Shown: in pieces, positions 1 to 10,754 of the stretch
Position numbering within the stretch: position 1 is the first letter of the stretch
Layout of the letters: each line of letters opens with the position of its first letter
DNA from: Neospora caninum Liverpool
Taxonomy: Eukaryota > Apicomplexa > Conoidasida > Eucoccidiorida > Sarcocystidae
Reading direction: 5' to 3'
NCBI RefSeq assembly: GCF_000208865.1
Contig: NC_018388.1
Location: forward strand, 1,116,001-1,180,000
Length of the DNA stretch: 64,000 nucleotides
Position numbers and translations under genes: made by a program
Notes under the pieces: generated by a model
Seen by the model: the letters and a program-made list of their open reading frames with translations, nothing else
Database searches by the model: none
What the model was told of the DNA's origin: nothing

Positions 1-1047
1 GTCTATTATCGCTGCTACGCCGTGACCCGGAACAGAAAAACCACGAAACAGCACGGACTTTGGGTTGAACAAGGGGAGAACAGAGAAAGAAAGGTGGGTT
101 CTACTCGGCAAGTGTTTCCATGGCGGGGAAGAAAAGAGGGGGGCGGCGACGTGCAGGCAGTAAAGACAAGAGTGCGGTGGAAGAAGAAGCCGGTCCACGA
201 GGCGACAAACAAATTGACTTACTCGCAGTTCGCGCATCTCACGGGAAAGGCAGGACGGAATGAAATGCAAATATAGGGACGCACTAAAGGGGTTTCCTAG
301 CCAATTCTCAGTCTTTTCACATCTACAAACGGCCCACTTGGCGTCATTGGATAGGTGTGCATACTACAGATGTGTCAGCCGCTCGAGAGCCGGCGGGAAA
401 GTTGCACGGCGCCTGATGGACGGCGAGACACCGTGGAGCTCCTATGCGAACAGTTGGGCAGAAGAAGGACACTAAAAACCAGAAAAACGAAGGAAAGGTG
501 AGAGAACACCTGGCAGCATGGGCCCGGCAAGACACGCCCGCGAGACAAAGGCGAGGCTGGCAGGAAAAGCTTGGCTGGTGTATTCGGGGAGGGGAGAGCG
601 ACCGGCGGGAGGCGAGAGGAAGAGAGGCTTTCATTATCGATTAAAACTCGCCCGCCTAAACAACCAGAGAGCATTCGCGCGCGAATGGTGGTGGGAGGAA
701 AAAAATCGAAGCCAGTGTGTTCGACAAGACCAACCCTTGCAGCTGCGTTCATCCCATCGATCGTGCATGTGAAAAGACCACGCCTCTCCCTCCTCATTTT
801 GGGAGGCGCACCCGGACCCAGATGTGGAGACCAGCCGCTCCTCGATGGTCCGCGGCTGAGAGCTGAAGCTGACCGCTGTTAGCTCGTGCCCAGCCAGAGA
901 ACGTACGTTCTACGAGGCTGCTTTGTGGATGCTGCTGGAGGCTGCGAAACCGGGGAAATTAGAGAGAGATCGAAAAGAGGAAAGGGACGACAAGAACCAA
1001 CTCGGCAGAAAAACCAGCAGCGCCTCTGTCCGGTGTCCGCGACCTCT

Positions 1048-1060
1048 GGGGGGGGGGGGG
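1048..1060 (+). repeat. Homopolymer run of 13 G
   Basis: Thirteen consecutive G bases within purine-rich noncoding DNA. Such runs are slippage-prone and are a likely place for assembly or strain length differences. Confidence 0.9.
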
Positions 1061-2908
1061 TGCCAGGACGGCCTAGCAGGTTCCCCCGCGTGGACCCTCG
1101 AGTTTCCGCAAGCAGCGAACGAAAGCGAGAAAAATAAAGAGCAGAGAAACCGCTTGAACACTGCAAGAGAAATGACCCGTCCACGACTTGTAGGATCCTC
1201 GCCCCGCAGGGCGCGCGCTTTCGGACCCTCGCCAGCGCAGCCAAGCTGGTGTGTAAAGGTCCGGGAGCGCCTGCTGTGTCGGTGTCGCGGTGTAAGGCCG
1301 AGGAGCCTGTGAAAGCCGGCCCTTTTTCATGGGCAATTCCTTGCGATACCAAGCGAATGGACGGTTGTTACGCAAAAAGGTTTACCAGCAGAAGAGCTAA
1401 CCGTGCGGGCATTTCGCCAGGGGTTCCAGTCTGTGTGGTGAAATGGGAACGGACGCGCGCGCCGCTGTTCTCGCGGCCGTCCACGTGAGGCAAAGAAGGG
1501 TACGAAGAATGTGCCGAAGAAGGAAGCGCAGTCGGTGGAAAATCAGGAAAGCCCATTCACTCTGGAGCTAAGACAATGCAACCGGTGGCAAGTCGATGCA
1601 CACCAGAAGGAATGAGAAACCGCGTCCCGGCCTGCTGACGCTTCCCGAGCCTAGTTCGCTCCGTCCTTGCACAGGACGTTTTGGGCGAGGGCATCATCCG
1701 GAAACAACCTCAGACACGCGACCGGTGCTTCTTAACAGCGACGTCCTTTGAAGTCTCCTGAGCGACTCGCGTAAGCCAGCCAAAGGCACTTTGCGGTTCT
1801 AGGATTTCTCCCGTGCGCAACCCAAAGTTCTTACCACACTCGTCGGAAAACTGAGGAAGCGCGTGCCGGTCATCACTTTCTGACTGCGGGAGGAAGGCGC
1901 TTCCTTGTCTGCGCAAGTGCGTTGGTTTGCAATGAGCCTTCTCTCCGCCTTCGAGTGTCTTCCCTCGATTTTCCTCTTTTCGATGTTTTCTGTCAGCCCC
2001 CTCTTCAAACGCCCCGCCTTTCCTCGCGCCTTCTTTCCTCTCTCCCGTTGCTCGAGAGACACGCAAGCCTGAGGCGCCGGCAACCTCCCGAACCGCCAGT
2101 GTGAGAGTGCAGCAACCGCGCCGTACGCGCCTTCCTGGGGAAACCCGTTTTTTCTGCCTGACAGAAACGGGCGAGACGGCCGCCTGTTTTTCCTGGTTGC
2201 GGAAACAAAAAAACCGCTTCGCCTTGCTCGGTGACCCCACGCGCGTTGCATCCTCGCCCGACAACCGCAGGGCATTGTGCGCGCGCGTGGCTGGTCGGCG
2301 AGACGCTCTGGCCGACCGCGAGAGACGGCAATGGAGGGGACGGGGAAGAAACAAGAACCGCGATTCGAGAAGGTTTCTGCCGGAGAAGGGATAAAAAGGC
2401 GAGTGTGCCAAGAGCTGACGACCGCGTTTTCCCTCGGATACACTACGGCAAGCGACCATATTGGCCAAGCGACAGAATCCGGACGGTGCGCGCAATCCGA
2501 CAACGCCGTCCGCATCCCGCGCTCTGGCTGTCTCAGTTTCAGATCGACTTGCCCCACGTCTCCTCAGTGTCGCAGGCGTGTATAGGATAGCGATGATCTT
2601 TTCGCCGTCTTCTTTTGAGAGGGTTCCCGGAGGAGCAAAGCAGTGCCGGGCATGTCCCCGCTTCCAAGGTAAAAACGAAGCGGTCGAAAAACTGTCGATG
2701 AGGCCGGGGGCTTAACTTCCTCGCTCCCAGCTGCGACTGTCTCCACGCTTCGCTGTGTCCGTCTTCGCTGGCACCCTCCGATGACGTGGATGTAGACATT
2801 GATGCGCACATCAACAGCTGCATAGACACTTCCGGATGTGCGGTTGTGCGAGAAGCAGTACAGACGCGTGACTGCGGTGCCTGACACGGCTAGATTCGTG
2901 TAATGACG

Positions 2909-2915
2909 AGAGACG
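2909..2915 (+). promoter_or_regulatory. AGAGACG heptamer (T. gondii promoter-type motif)
   Basis: The sequence AGAGACG matches the A/T-GAGACG heptamer described in several Toxoplasma promoters. It lies about 1 kb upstream of the elongase start and on the same strand. A 7-mer occurs often by chance in 64 kb, so this is only a candidate. Confidence 0.2.
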
Positions 2916-3239
2916 AGGCGTTCGAGGTAGCCCGTTACGCGATTTTCGCTCTATAGCGTGCAAACGTGAGAACCAAACAAGCGACGAAAAAGCACAGCTT
3001 TTTTGGCAGCTGGCTTTTTGTCCCTCACACCCGGCTGAACGGTGTCGAGGGAAACCCGGAGCAAGGAGGAGTGTTCGCCAGCAATGGAAAGGCACAGCAC
3101 TCTGTCGTCCATGCTTTTCTGCTTGAAAAACGCGAACTAGTAGATTCCCAAAGGCCTTTTCTCCTGCTCGCTTTGCCGTCGACCGTTCCGGCAAGCTGCG
3201 CGTAGCTTTTTGTGGGTGCTCAACGGCGCAAACCGCCAA

Positions 3240-3267
3240 GTACACTGATTTCTTCCAATCAGTGTAC
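3240..3267 (+). repeat. Perfect 11-bp inverted repeat, 6-nt loop
   Basis: GTACACTGATT at 3240-3250 is followed by TCTTCC and then its exact reverse complement at 3257-3267. On RNA it would form an 11-bp hairpin. It sits about 650 bases upstream of the elongase start, so it may lie in the promoter or the 5' UTR. No function is known to me. Confidence 0.75.
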
Positions 3268-3919
3268 ATGTACATGTGGATGAAGGTAATCTAACGACAC
3301 ATCGTCGGCGCTCTCTTTCCTTCCTCCCTGCAGGGAACCGCGGAGGCTTTATGGCTTTATTTGCAGAGAAGTCCAGCTGCTCATTCTGCCTGACACACAG
3401 CGCCGCTTGGACTCTGCACACTGTCCATCAGTCTCCATATGCAGGCAGATATATACATGTGTTTTTGTCGCCTCCTCTGTAGCTGGGTCTGAAGACTGCT
3501 GTCTATCTTCGTGTTGCGCGCGGGATTCTCTGCCTTTTTTGTGTCCGACGGCATCGACGAGCCACCAGCGGGTCTCGCAAAAAGGAAGTTGTGGCGCGCA
3601 AAACGAAAAGAACCAGCCGAGGGAAAACATCGCTGAATAGAACGTTGACTGGCTCTGTTGGCGTCGTTTGCTTCCACGCGACCTACCCGTGCTGTGATAC
3701 CTTGTTGTCGTAGATCACATTTCAGGGTCTCCTGCTTTGCCGTCGTGGGAAGCGGGAATTCGTGTGTTTTTGGCGTTTTCTGCGAGGCCATTTCGGGTGC
3801 CTGAAGCTTCGTTTCCTCTCTTCTGGACACGCTTGCTTACCTTTTACCCTCGTTCTTTGCGCCCCTTTCTTGGTGGGTCTTCCTGGCGACTGGCGCCTTC
3901 TCTTCTCGACTCCGACAAA

Positions 3920-6085
3920 ATGTCTCTGCCACCGTTTCCGCCGGAGGCGGCTGTGGCGTCTCCCGCACCGGGCGAGCAAGGCACGTCTTCACTCTGGACG
4001 CTCTTCCACTTTTATTGTCTTCGGCCGACAGGCGGGGCCGACTTCGCTCGGCTTCTCCAGGTTCCCATTTTCGCAGCGTGCGCGCTGTACATCCCCGTCG
4101 TCTACGGGCTCCAGTGGTACATGCGGGACCGGCCTCCGTACAAATTGAAGACTGTGTGCTTTGTGTGGAATCTGGCGCTCTCGCTCCTCAGTCTCCTCGG
4201 CTTTTTCATTATGCTGTTCTCTCAGCCGGTGCTCCTCACGAAGGCCATCTATCCAGAGACACAGTTTGTGCCTCCCGTGCGCGCAGTCATCTGTTTCTTC
4301 ACGCTGACAAAGGCGATCGAGTTCGGCGACACCATCATCCTGTGCTTGAGGAAGAAACCGCTGATTTTTCTGCACGTGTACCACCACCTGACTGTCACCC
4401 TGTACTGCTGGCATGCGCAACTCGTGACCGTTTCGATGGGCCACAATTTCGCCTTCATCAACCTCGGCATCCACGGCGTGATGTACCTCTACTACGCGTT
4501 TTCCGTGCTGCAGGCGAGACATCCGATCCTCCTGGCTTGTCGACCGTACATCACTCTGTCGCAGACAGTTCAGATGTTCGTGGGCATTTTCCTTTCCTAC
4601 GAAGCCCTGGTGAGCGAGTTGCCCGCGAGCGAGCATCTCAATGCGAACCTCGCTCTCGCAATGTACGCCTCGTACTTTGTTCTGTTTGGCAAATTCTACG
4701 TCGAGGCTTACATGCGCCACCTGCGGCCCAAGACTACGCAACTCGTCGTGACTGTACATACACTGGCGGTCGGCGGTCTCTGGATCCTCTGGGGCCACAA
4801 GCGACGCCTCGAAGTTGCCGTCGAACTCCTCGTGTTCTCAGGAGCGACGGTGGTGGTCCTCCCCCTTGTCCGGAAAGCGTATGCGGCCGCCTTGAGCAGC
4901 TGTGCTAGAGAAGAGGCGACGGACGAAGTCGAAACGACCAAGCGGCTTGACGAACGAACTCGCGCTCTGAAAAAGCTCAGCGGCGACGCAGAGACTGACA
5001 CAGGGGCAACAGACGCAGACACCGCCCCGGGGTCGCCAGACACCTCACCCTCAAAGTGCTGCGTTGATGGGGCGAGCGCCCCACAGGCGGAGCCAGTGCG
5101 TGACGCGGCGAGCTTGACTGCCTCCGAGGCGTCAGGATCCAGGCGAACGATGCTGACCAGACACCTGGAAAAGGCTGCCCAACAGGGGGCCCTGGGTGCG
5201 TGCCAAGCCGCGCTGACTGTCTCGAATTTTCTTCTCTCTTGGGCTGTCGAGGGCATGATGACGGCTGCAGCCCTGGCGCAGTCTGACATGCTTTCCCGGT
5301 CGCCGCGCGCCCAACGCTCGTCGACTGCGGTCGGCGGCGAGCGTGAAAAGGCCATCAACGCCAGCGAAAGCCTGCGCGACGAGCTGGGGCGCGGTGTCCC
5401 CCAAGAGGTGAACGGAACGAAGACAGGAGAGGACACCCCTGCTCATTTCCGAATCTTCGACGGGCTCTTTGCCCTCATCCAAAAGCCTTCCGTTCACACA
5501 GACGCCCGCCAGGGCTCTGCCAAACAGCCGGGTGTCACAGCGCCTGCTCCGAAGCCCGCGCTGGCCTCACGATGCGCGACCAGCTCCCCGACAGGCAGCG
5601 ACTCCACAGCGCAGAGTACCACGGCAGGTCAGGTGACTCCAAAGAGTGTTCTGGAAGCGGAGCGCGACGCGTGCACCGGCTGGGCTGATGGAGCAGGCGG
5701 GATGGGGAAACCTGCGAACTGTGTAGGCAGGGGCCGGACAGGCGCGGCGGGCTCGAGGGCGTATTTCTTGGGAGGCAAGGGACAGGCGTCGCCTCGCCAC
5801 CGAGGGCCTCTCGGCTCCGTCATGGACATTCTTCTCGTCGTTCTTTCTTTCGCGGTCCCCAGCGTGTACGGATGGGTGGCCCACGGCAGTTGTCTCCTCG
5901 GACTCTGCGTGTTCGGCGCGCTCCGGTGGGTCATCGAACTCTACACTTCGGACACGCTGATCAAGACGAAAGTCCCTGGTGCCGAGCGGCTGTGCGCACT
6001 CGCGGGGGGTAGCCTGAGGAAACGAGAGACGCGGCGCGAAAAAGAGAGGGAGCAAGAAGAACGAGCAGCCAAGCGCGTGCTGTGA
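3920..6085 (+). CDS. ELO-family very-long-chain fatty acid elongase with long C-terminal extension
   Basis: An ER-membrane condensing enzyme that adds two carbons from malonyl-CoA to acyl-CoA. All ELO signature motifs are present in order: KAIEFGDT, the histidine box HVYHH (residues 152-156), NLGIHGVMYLYY and TLSQTVQM, set among several hydrophobic segments in the first ~330 residues. The frame is open from 3737, but no ATG occurs before 3920. That ATG has the coccidian context gacaaaATG and gives 721 residues, about twice the usual ELO length of 270-330. Residues from about 330 on are Ser/Thr/Ala/Glu-rich and low in complexity. They contain one further hydrophobic stretch (about 635-675) and end in a basic, charged tail. 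There are no introns. From memory T. gondii has three elongases (ELO-A, -B, -C); gene order suggests ELO-A, but I do not assert the symbol. Confidence 0.93.
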   Translation: MSLPPFPPEAAVASPAPGEQGTSSLWTLFHFYCLRPTGGADFARLLQVPIFAACALYIPVVYGLQWYMRDRPPYKLKTVCFVWNLALSLLSLLGFFIMLFSQPVLLTKAIYPETQFVPPVRAVICFFTLTKAIEFGDTIILCLRKKPLIFLHVYHHLTVTLYCWHAQLVTVSMGHNFAFINLGIHGVMYLYYAFSVLQARHPILLACRPYITLSQTVQMFVGIFLSYEALVSELPASEHLNANLALAMYASYFVLFGKFYVEAYMRHLRPKTTQLVVTVHTLAVGGLWILWGHKRRLEVAVELLVFSGATVVVLPLVRKAYAAALSSCAREEATDEVETTKRLDERTRALKKLSGDAETDTGATDADTAPGSPDTSPSKCCVDGASAPQAEPVRDAASLTASEASGSRRTMLTRHLEKAAQQGALGACQAALTVSNFLLSWAVEGMMTAAALAQSDMLSRSPRAQRSSTAVGGEREKAINASESLRDELGRGVPQEVNGTKTGEDTPAHFRIFDGLFALIQKPSVHTDARQGSAKQPGVTAPAPKPALASRCATSSPTGSDSTAQSTTAGQVTPKSVLEAERDACTGWADGAGGMGKPANCVGRGRTGAAGSRAYFLGGKGQASPRHRGPLGSVMDILLVVLSFAVPSVYGWVAHGSCLLGLCVFGALRWVIELYTSDTLIKTKVPGAERLCALAGGSLRKRETRREKEREQEERAAKRVL

Positions 6086-6598
6086 GAGGCAAACAGAGGA
6101 AGGGGCGGAGTCGCTGGAGGCGCGAGCAAGTAATCGCGGAGACCGAGTCGAGTCTTGATTAAACAAAAGTGGGGCCGGAAACGAGAGAAGGAATGGAAGC
6201 GCAGAGGGAAAGAGACAGACTCACGAGGGAGAGACGTGGAAACAAAGACGAGTAGATGTCTCCCATGCTCCTTCTCACGCAAGCGAGAGGCGGGCGTGGA
6301 GAGAGGGGAGCAGCAGACAGCTCTCTCCGCGCATGTTCCTTCTTTGAAGGCGATTGCAAACATGCTGAGGGACTGAGACGGAGCGATCGCAGTCTGGCGT
6401 GTGGGAGCCCGAGAGGGGGACGAGAGAGAGAAGGCCAACCAGGCACTTGTCTCCTCGTTGTAGACGTCGCTCTTCAGGACGGTTTCGCGTGCAGTGACTG
6501 AATCTGGCTCACGTACAACGGGAGAAAGGCATGACTGCCTTCGTGGTTGGTTTCAGATACACGGTATCGTGAGGCCCACGCATGCCTATCGCTCCCTC

Positions 6599-6615
6599 TA
6601 TATATATATATATAT
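6599..6615. repeat. (TA)n microsatellite, short
   Basis: About eight TA dinucleotides followed by an imperfect TGCATATATGG continuation, in intergenic DNA. Confidence 0.8.
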
Positions 6616-7972
6616 GCATATATGGGCAAGTGTTGTGAAGGTGACCGCAATTAGGCACGGTATGCGCCAGAATTTCTGCCTGAACGGAGTCCCCTGTAGA
6701 GGTTTGTGTCAGTGGGAGGGATTGCTGGGACGTTTGGGGAGTCAGTCTCTCTCGCCGTCCTTCACTAGACCCGGTTGAGTTTGTGCCTATTTTTCGATAT
6801 GTGGATAGAACAGCTTATTTTTCATGCCGCCAAGCTTATCCGGCGCACCGTCCGTTGCGATCGCGTGCAAGTCTATCCTGCACTGTATTTCAAGACGACG
6901 GCGGATCCCTACACAATTGCGAGCCGGAACGTTCCCACGCCTGCTTCGTCGCACGTGCTGTTTTTTCCCCGTCTCCGCGGGACGCGCACGCGGCTCACTC
7001 GCTGTCGATCACAGCGAAAGTAGCATTGTTCCGTCTGTAGGTCGTGAGGTTTGTTTTGTTGAGTCTCCGCCTACTCTTGTTCGCCACACTATTGTTTCTC
7101 TGCCCGCCTTCGCGTCCTCCGTGAAGGCTACGGATGCGCCTGCCTATGCCCCCGTGGAGCACCCAGCTGGGGGAAGTCAGGGGCGCAAGGCGGCACGAGC
7201 AAACTGTCTAGGGTGTCGAAGATGCTGAAGGCAACGCCAAGGAGCGAACGCGAGGTATGCCGCACTGGGGCTCTGTTTTGTAGGTTCTTTACTCGCCGCA
7301 AAAGCCTGCGGAAGCTTTCTCAACGTGAAAGGATTGCCCTCGAAGGGTCTGTGAATAGGGTTGCGTTTTGTGTCTCGTTTTTGGTCTCCGAACAAATGAC
7401 ACACTGTCCTTGTTGCATACAGTCGCGTTCACCTACCGACGCTTCACGGGGCTCTTGCCTGTAGGGAAGCGAGCCAGCGCCTTTCCCCCGGCTGTCAGCA
7501 GAGGCAGAAAACAATGAGGGGCTTGCTCGCTTTCCCCGTCTTTTTTTTGACAGTGGGAGTTTCGGTGGCATAGACGAAGAAGTGGAGATATGAGGGAAGT
7601 GCAGTTCCGGTCTGTTCGGCAGCCGCATCGCCGATTGTTTTGGCCGTGGCTCTTCGACGGGTCCCTTGTCATATGGCAGATGCCTGGGCCCGCGGTTCTG
7701 CTTCCGGTTTCTGAGGCCGATCTGCAGCGAGTCTCGAGTTGAATGTGGAGAAAGCCCGTGCGGCCGCTCACGCGCCTTTTTGTTTTTTGGTTCGACGAAC
7801 GCGAAAGCCGAAACGTGCTTGGTTGGAACTGCACTGTGCCCGTCTGTTCGTCGTGGGAGGGAGACGTTTATCTGTTCACGTGATCGCGGCACTTTATAGA
7901 TCGGCGGCATCCGTTTCCTTTGTTTCAGCACAGGAATCAGTGCACACGCACACCTGTATGTATGTTTGCAAA

Positions 7973-7975
<3 letters not shown>

Positions 7976-8021
<46 letters not shown>
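7976..8021. repeat. (AT)23 microsatellite
   Basis: An uninterrupted run of about 23 AT dinucleotides, the longest in the window, in intergenic DNA. It is likely length-polymorphic between isolates. Confidence 0.95.
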
Positions 8022-8023
<2 letters not shown>

Positions 8024-10754
8024 GGGGCCGTTCACATGCTTATAGTAGGGAAAGGGTCCGTGGAGACACGCCAAGGAGGATCACTGACTGCCGGCGTAAG
8101 TCCGCCGCGAAATACGTGGACTTCCATGGGAGGCAGAGAATGTGTCTCATCGGCGCAGCAGAGGACCGAGTCGCTTACACTGAGAGTGCGGGTCGCCAGT
8201 TGACCCTGTTTTTTATTTCCCGTCCCGTTTTTGCGGTGCCAAAGTGACACACTGGCGACTTCCACGTGGCGTTTCGCTTGCACGGGATTGCTCGTCATGT
8301 CGCAATTTTTGCTCTGGCATGCTCCAAGGCGAAACCGTGTGTCAGAGAACAAAAGAGGCCACATCGATTTTATGCGACACACGGCCGTGCAGATGTATGC
8401 GGTAGATTCACGTAGCTAAATACAAGTATGTACGTAGTCATTCATCCCGACGCTTTTGTGTGTGACGGTGCGTTCTTGTATTTCAATATACATTTTGAGG
8501 TGCCCCATCATCTCAAGCACATTACATGAAAAAAATGCAAGACCCGCCGAGAAGGACAAGAGGCGATATCGAGCAAAACACAGATGACTGAGCCCGAACA
8601 AATTGGTTTCAACCATTCGGCAGGAGGCCCGTTTGATGCATCATTGGCCACTTCGTCGGTCGACACGGCACGCGCTCCCTTCGACCGTGGTCTGCGTGAA
8701 ACCTTTGTGTGCTTGTTTCTATCGACTTTGCGTGACGGCAGTCGCGCTACAGCACCTCCACCTCGTCTACAGTTCTATTTATTTCCCCCTCACGTTATAT
8801 TTCTCACTGTTCCCAGCGGCGATCGCTGTTCCGGAACGTTCCACGTCCTACTACGCCATCATTGCTAGAACAGTTAAGTCGTCACGCAGGAGATTCTGGA
8901 CATCCTTATGTGTCTTTCAACACACAGAAATGCCGACCCCTGGTACCCTCCTGAGCGAGAATGCAAGCGGCCACGACTGTCGATTCTCTAAACGTTCACA
9001 TCATTTTAAAGCACAGGAAGATGGAACTGACGAAACTCTCGCGCAAGGGTAAATCAGAGTCTTACGCTGCCTTGTTCCTTATTCCATAATCGGGGACGAG
9101 AGCGTGTGTCACAGCACAACCCAGTTCGACCGATGTGTGAAGAGACTGGCTGAGCGGTTATGAAGCGTCTGAGAAAGCAAAAACGACGCACAAACACAGC
9201 GGTAGATTGACGGAGAGGTACTCAGTTTCGAAGAATATAGAGACATGCACACATTAATTGTATCGATATAAGGCGGGCGAGCAAAACGGCACCAGATCTG
9301 CAGCGTATTCACCCTCACAGCTGCGAAGAATGCTGTTCTATACGCTTGAGATATATCTGAATACGTGAGTTAATACTTGCATGAGCAGGTACGTTTCAGG
9401 AGTATTTCGTACGCCGGAGCTGAATGTCGTCTCTTATTTGTCGAAATATGACTCTGTTTGATGAATGGACAGCCAGGACGGAGCATCTGCTTGTCAATGG
9501 GGTGTGCCCAGTTGCCAATTTTTATTCCAGTTCCTTAACAAGTAAATGTGTTCTTTGTAGCACGGCTGTCTCAAGCTGGATTCCGCTCAGAACGGAGTTC
9601 ACGTGTAGATCACTCTACGACATTTCGTCTACAACGGGGGAGTAAAACTGTCCCTCGAGAGCCCCTGCTTGGTTGGACCAAATGCAAGTTTTAAATGAAG
9701 TTGGGGCATGACGCTGCACGTCAACACTCGATTCGCTTTAAATAATGATATAAAGAAGAGAAGATGCTCGCGTCAACAACAATCTGATGGACCTCTGATG
9801 CAGCTGCTATTCTGTGCCCAGTGTATTGTGCGAATTACGCTACTGAGGTGATGTCGCTTCGCGTTGCTAACCGTTCGTGCCACTCTCCAAAAGGCAGCGG
9901 AAAATCATTGGAAGGAAACATTCCGTCGCGAATTCAACCGGAAAAATCCAGATTGGAGTAGTAGTGAAAATTGTACTGAGCAGTCCAACCAACCGACAGT
10001 TCAGACCCCGGCCTGACAATGCTGTAGTCAAGGCCAGGCACGGAGCAACATAGAGCTCCGCAATGAATAGTTGAAAAATGAGTTTATGAATGGCCACACA
10101 GAGAGAGACTAGCCTGTCACAAAAGACAAACAGTGCGAACAAGAGTTTGTTTTCCATATTACGAGGCCAATTAAAAAGAGACAAAGAATAGATTGAACTT
10201 CCCTTAGATGCAGTCTCAATGGCCGGTGATGCCATGGCCTACAATTTACGTCCGCACTAATGTTCCTTCGAAACGCAGCTACAAAAGCATGAAATCTTTC
10301 TCGATCATGCTTCGTCGCTGCACTCCGACACTTGGTTCCACAGCGGCCAATCGCCATCCAACAGCCAGAAACCGAGCTGTGGTCTGCTGCTAGAGAACGC
10401 AACTGGAAAATTTTTTCCACCGGTGTTCATCCCGGCAATTCATTTTCTATGGACCTGTAGCTCTGTATCGCGTGTGCTTTCTGTGTGAAAGCGGCTATAT
10501 GCATATGAAACTGTAGGAAGGCGTAGATACATACAACTGTGTACCCACACAAACCGCGATCGAAGGTGAACTTTGGTATCCTTCGCTCCACGGTTGTCTT
10601 TGGCTCCACAAAAGTCTGTCGAGCTTCTGTGAGGTGAGGGGCAAGTGCGGCTACTTTTTGCGGGCGTTTCCGTGTGGGCATGTATGTCAGAAGTAACAAT
10701 CAAATTGAAACGACACGCGTCAGATTGCTCTACGCTAACGGGAGACTCTCTAGG

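Larger units (their letters stand above)
1..3919. other. Left intergenic and ELO leader region, no gene supported
   Basis: No open frame here has a recognisable domain. The longest frames (minus strand, about 1.7-2.56 kb) are Arg/Ser/Gly-rich, mutually overlapping and look like GC-rich shadows. The + strand is purine-rich (A/G) over about 1-1500 and pyrimidine-rich over about 1930-2100 and 3300-3919. A pyrimidine-rich leader is common upstream of coccidian starts, so 3300-3919 probably holds the promoter and 5' UTR of the elongase. The purine-rich left part could be the leader of a minus-strand gene lying left of the window; that is inference only. Local features are a 13-base G run at 1048-1060 and an 11-bp inverted repeat at 3240-3267. 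Confidence 0.5.
6086..10754. other. Intergenic region between convergent genes
   Basis: The elongase (+) and the SPP-like gene (-) converge here, so both 3' UTRs should lie in this stretch. No frame shows a domain. The frames of 200 residues or fewer are Arg/Ser/Cys-rich and lack typical start contexts. Two (AT)n tracts are present (6599-6615 and 7976-8021). From about 8.4 kb to 10.6 kb the composition is closer to even, stop codons are frequent in all frames, and I see no gene. Confidence 0.6.

Noticed and set aside
1710..2557. Minus-strand frames of 261 and 252 codons
   Set aside because: They overlap in different frames, are Arg/Ser/Gly-rich, and show no domain, splice partners or start context.
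3737..3919. Upstream extension of the elongase by 61 codons
   Set aside because: The frame is open but begins at TTG with no ATG before 3920, and the 3920 ATG has the strong caaaATG context.
3989..4798. 269-residue open frame antisense to the elongase
   Set aside because: Its His/Glu/Arg-rich sequence mirrors the codons of a well-supported ELO gene on the other strand; it has no domain of its own.
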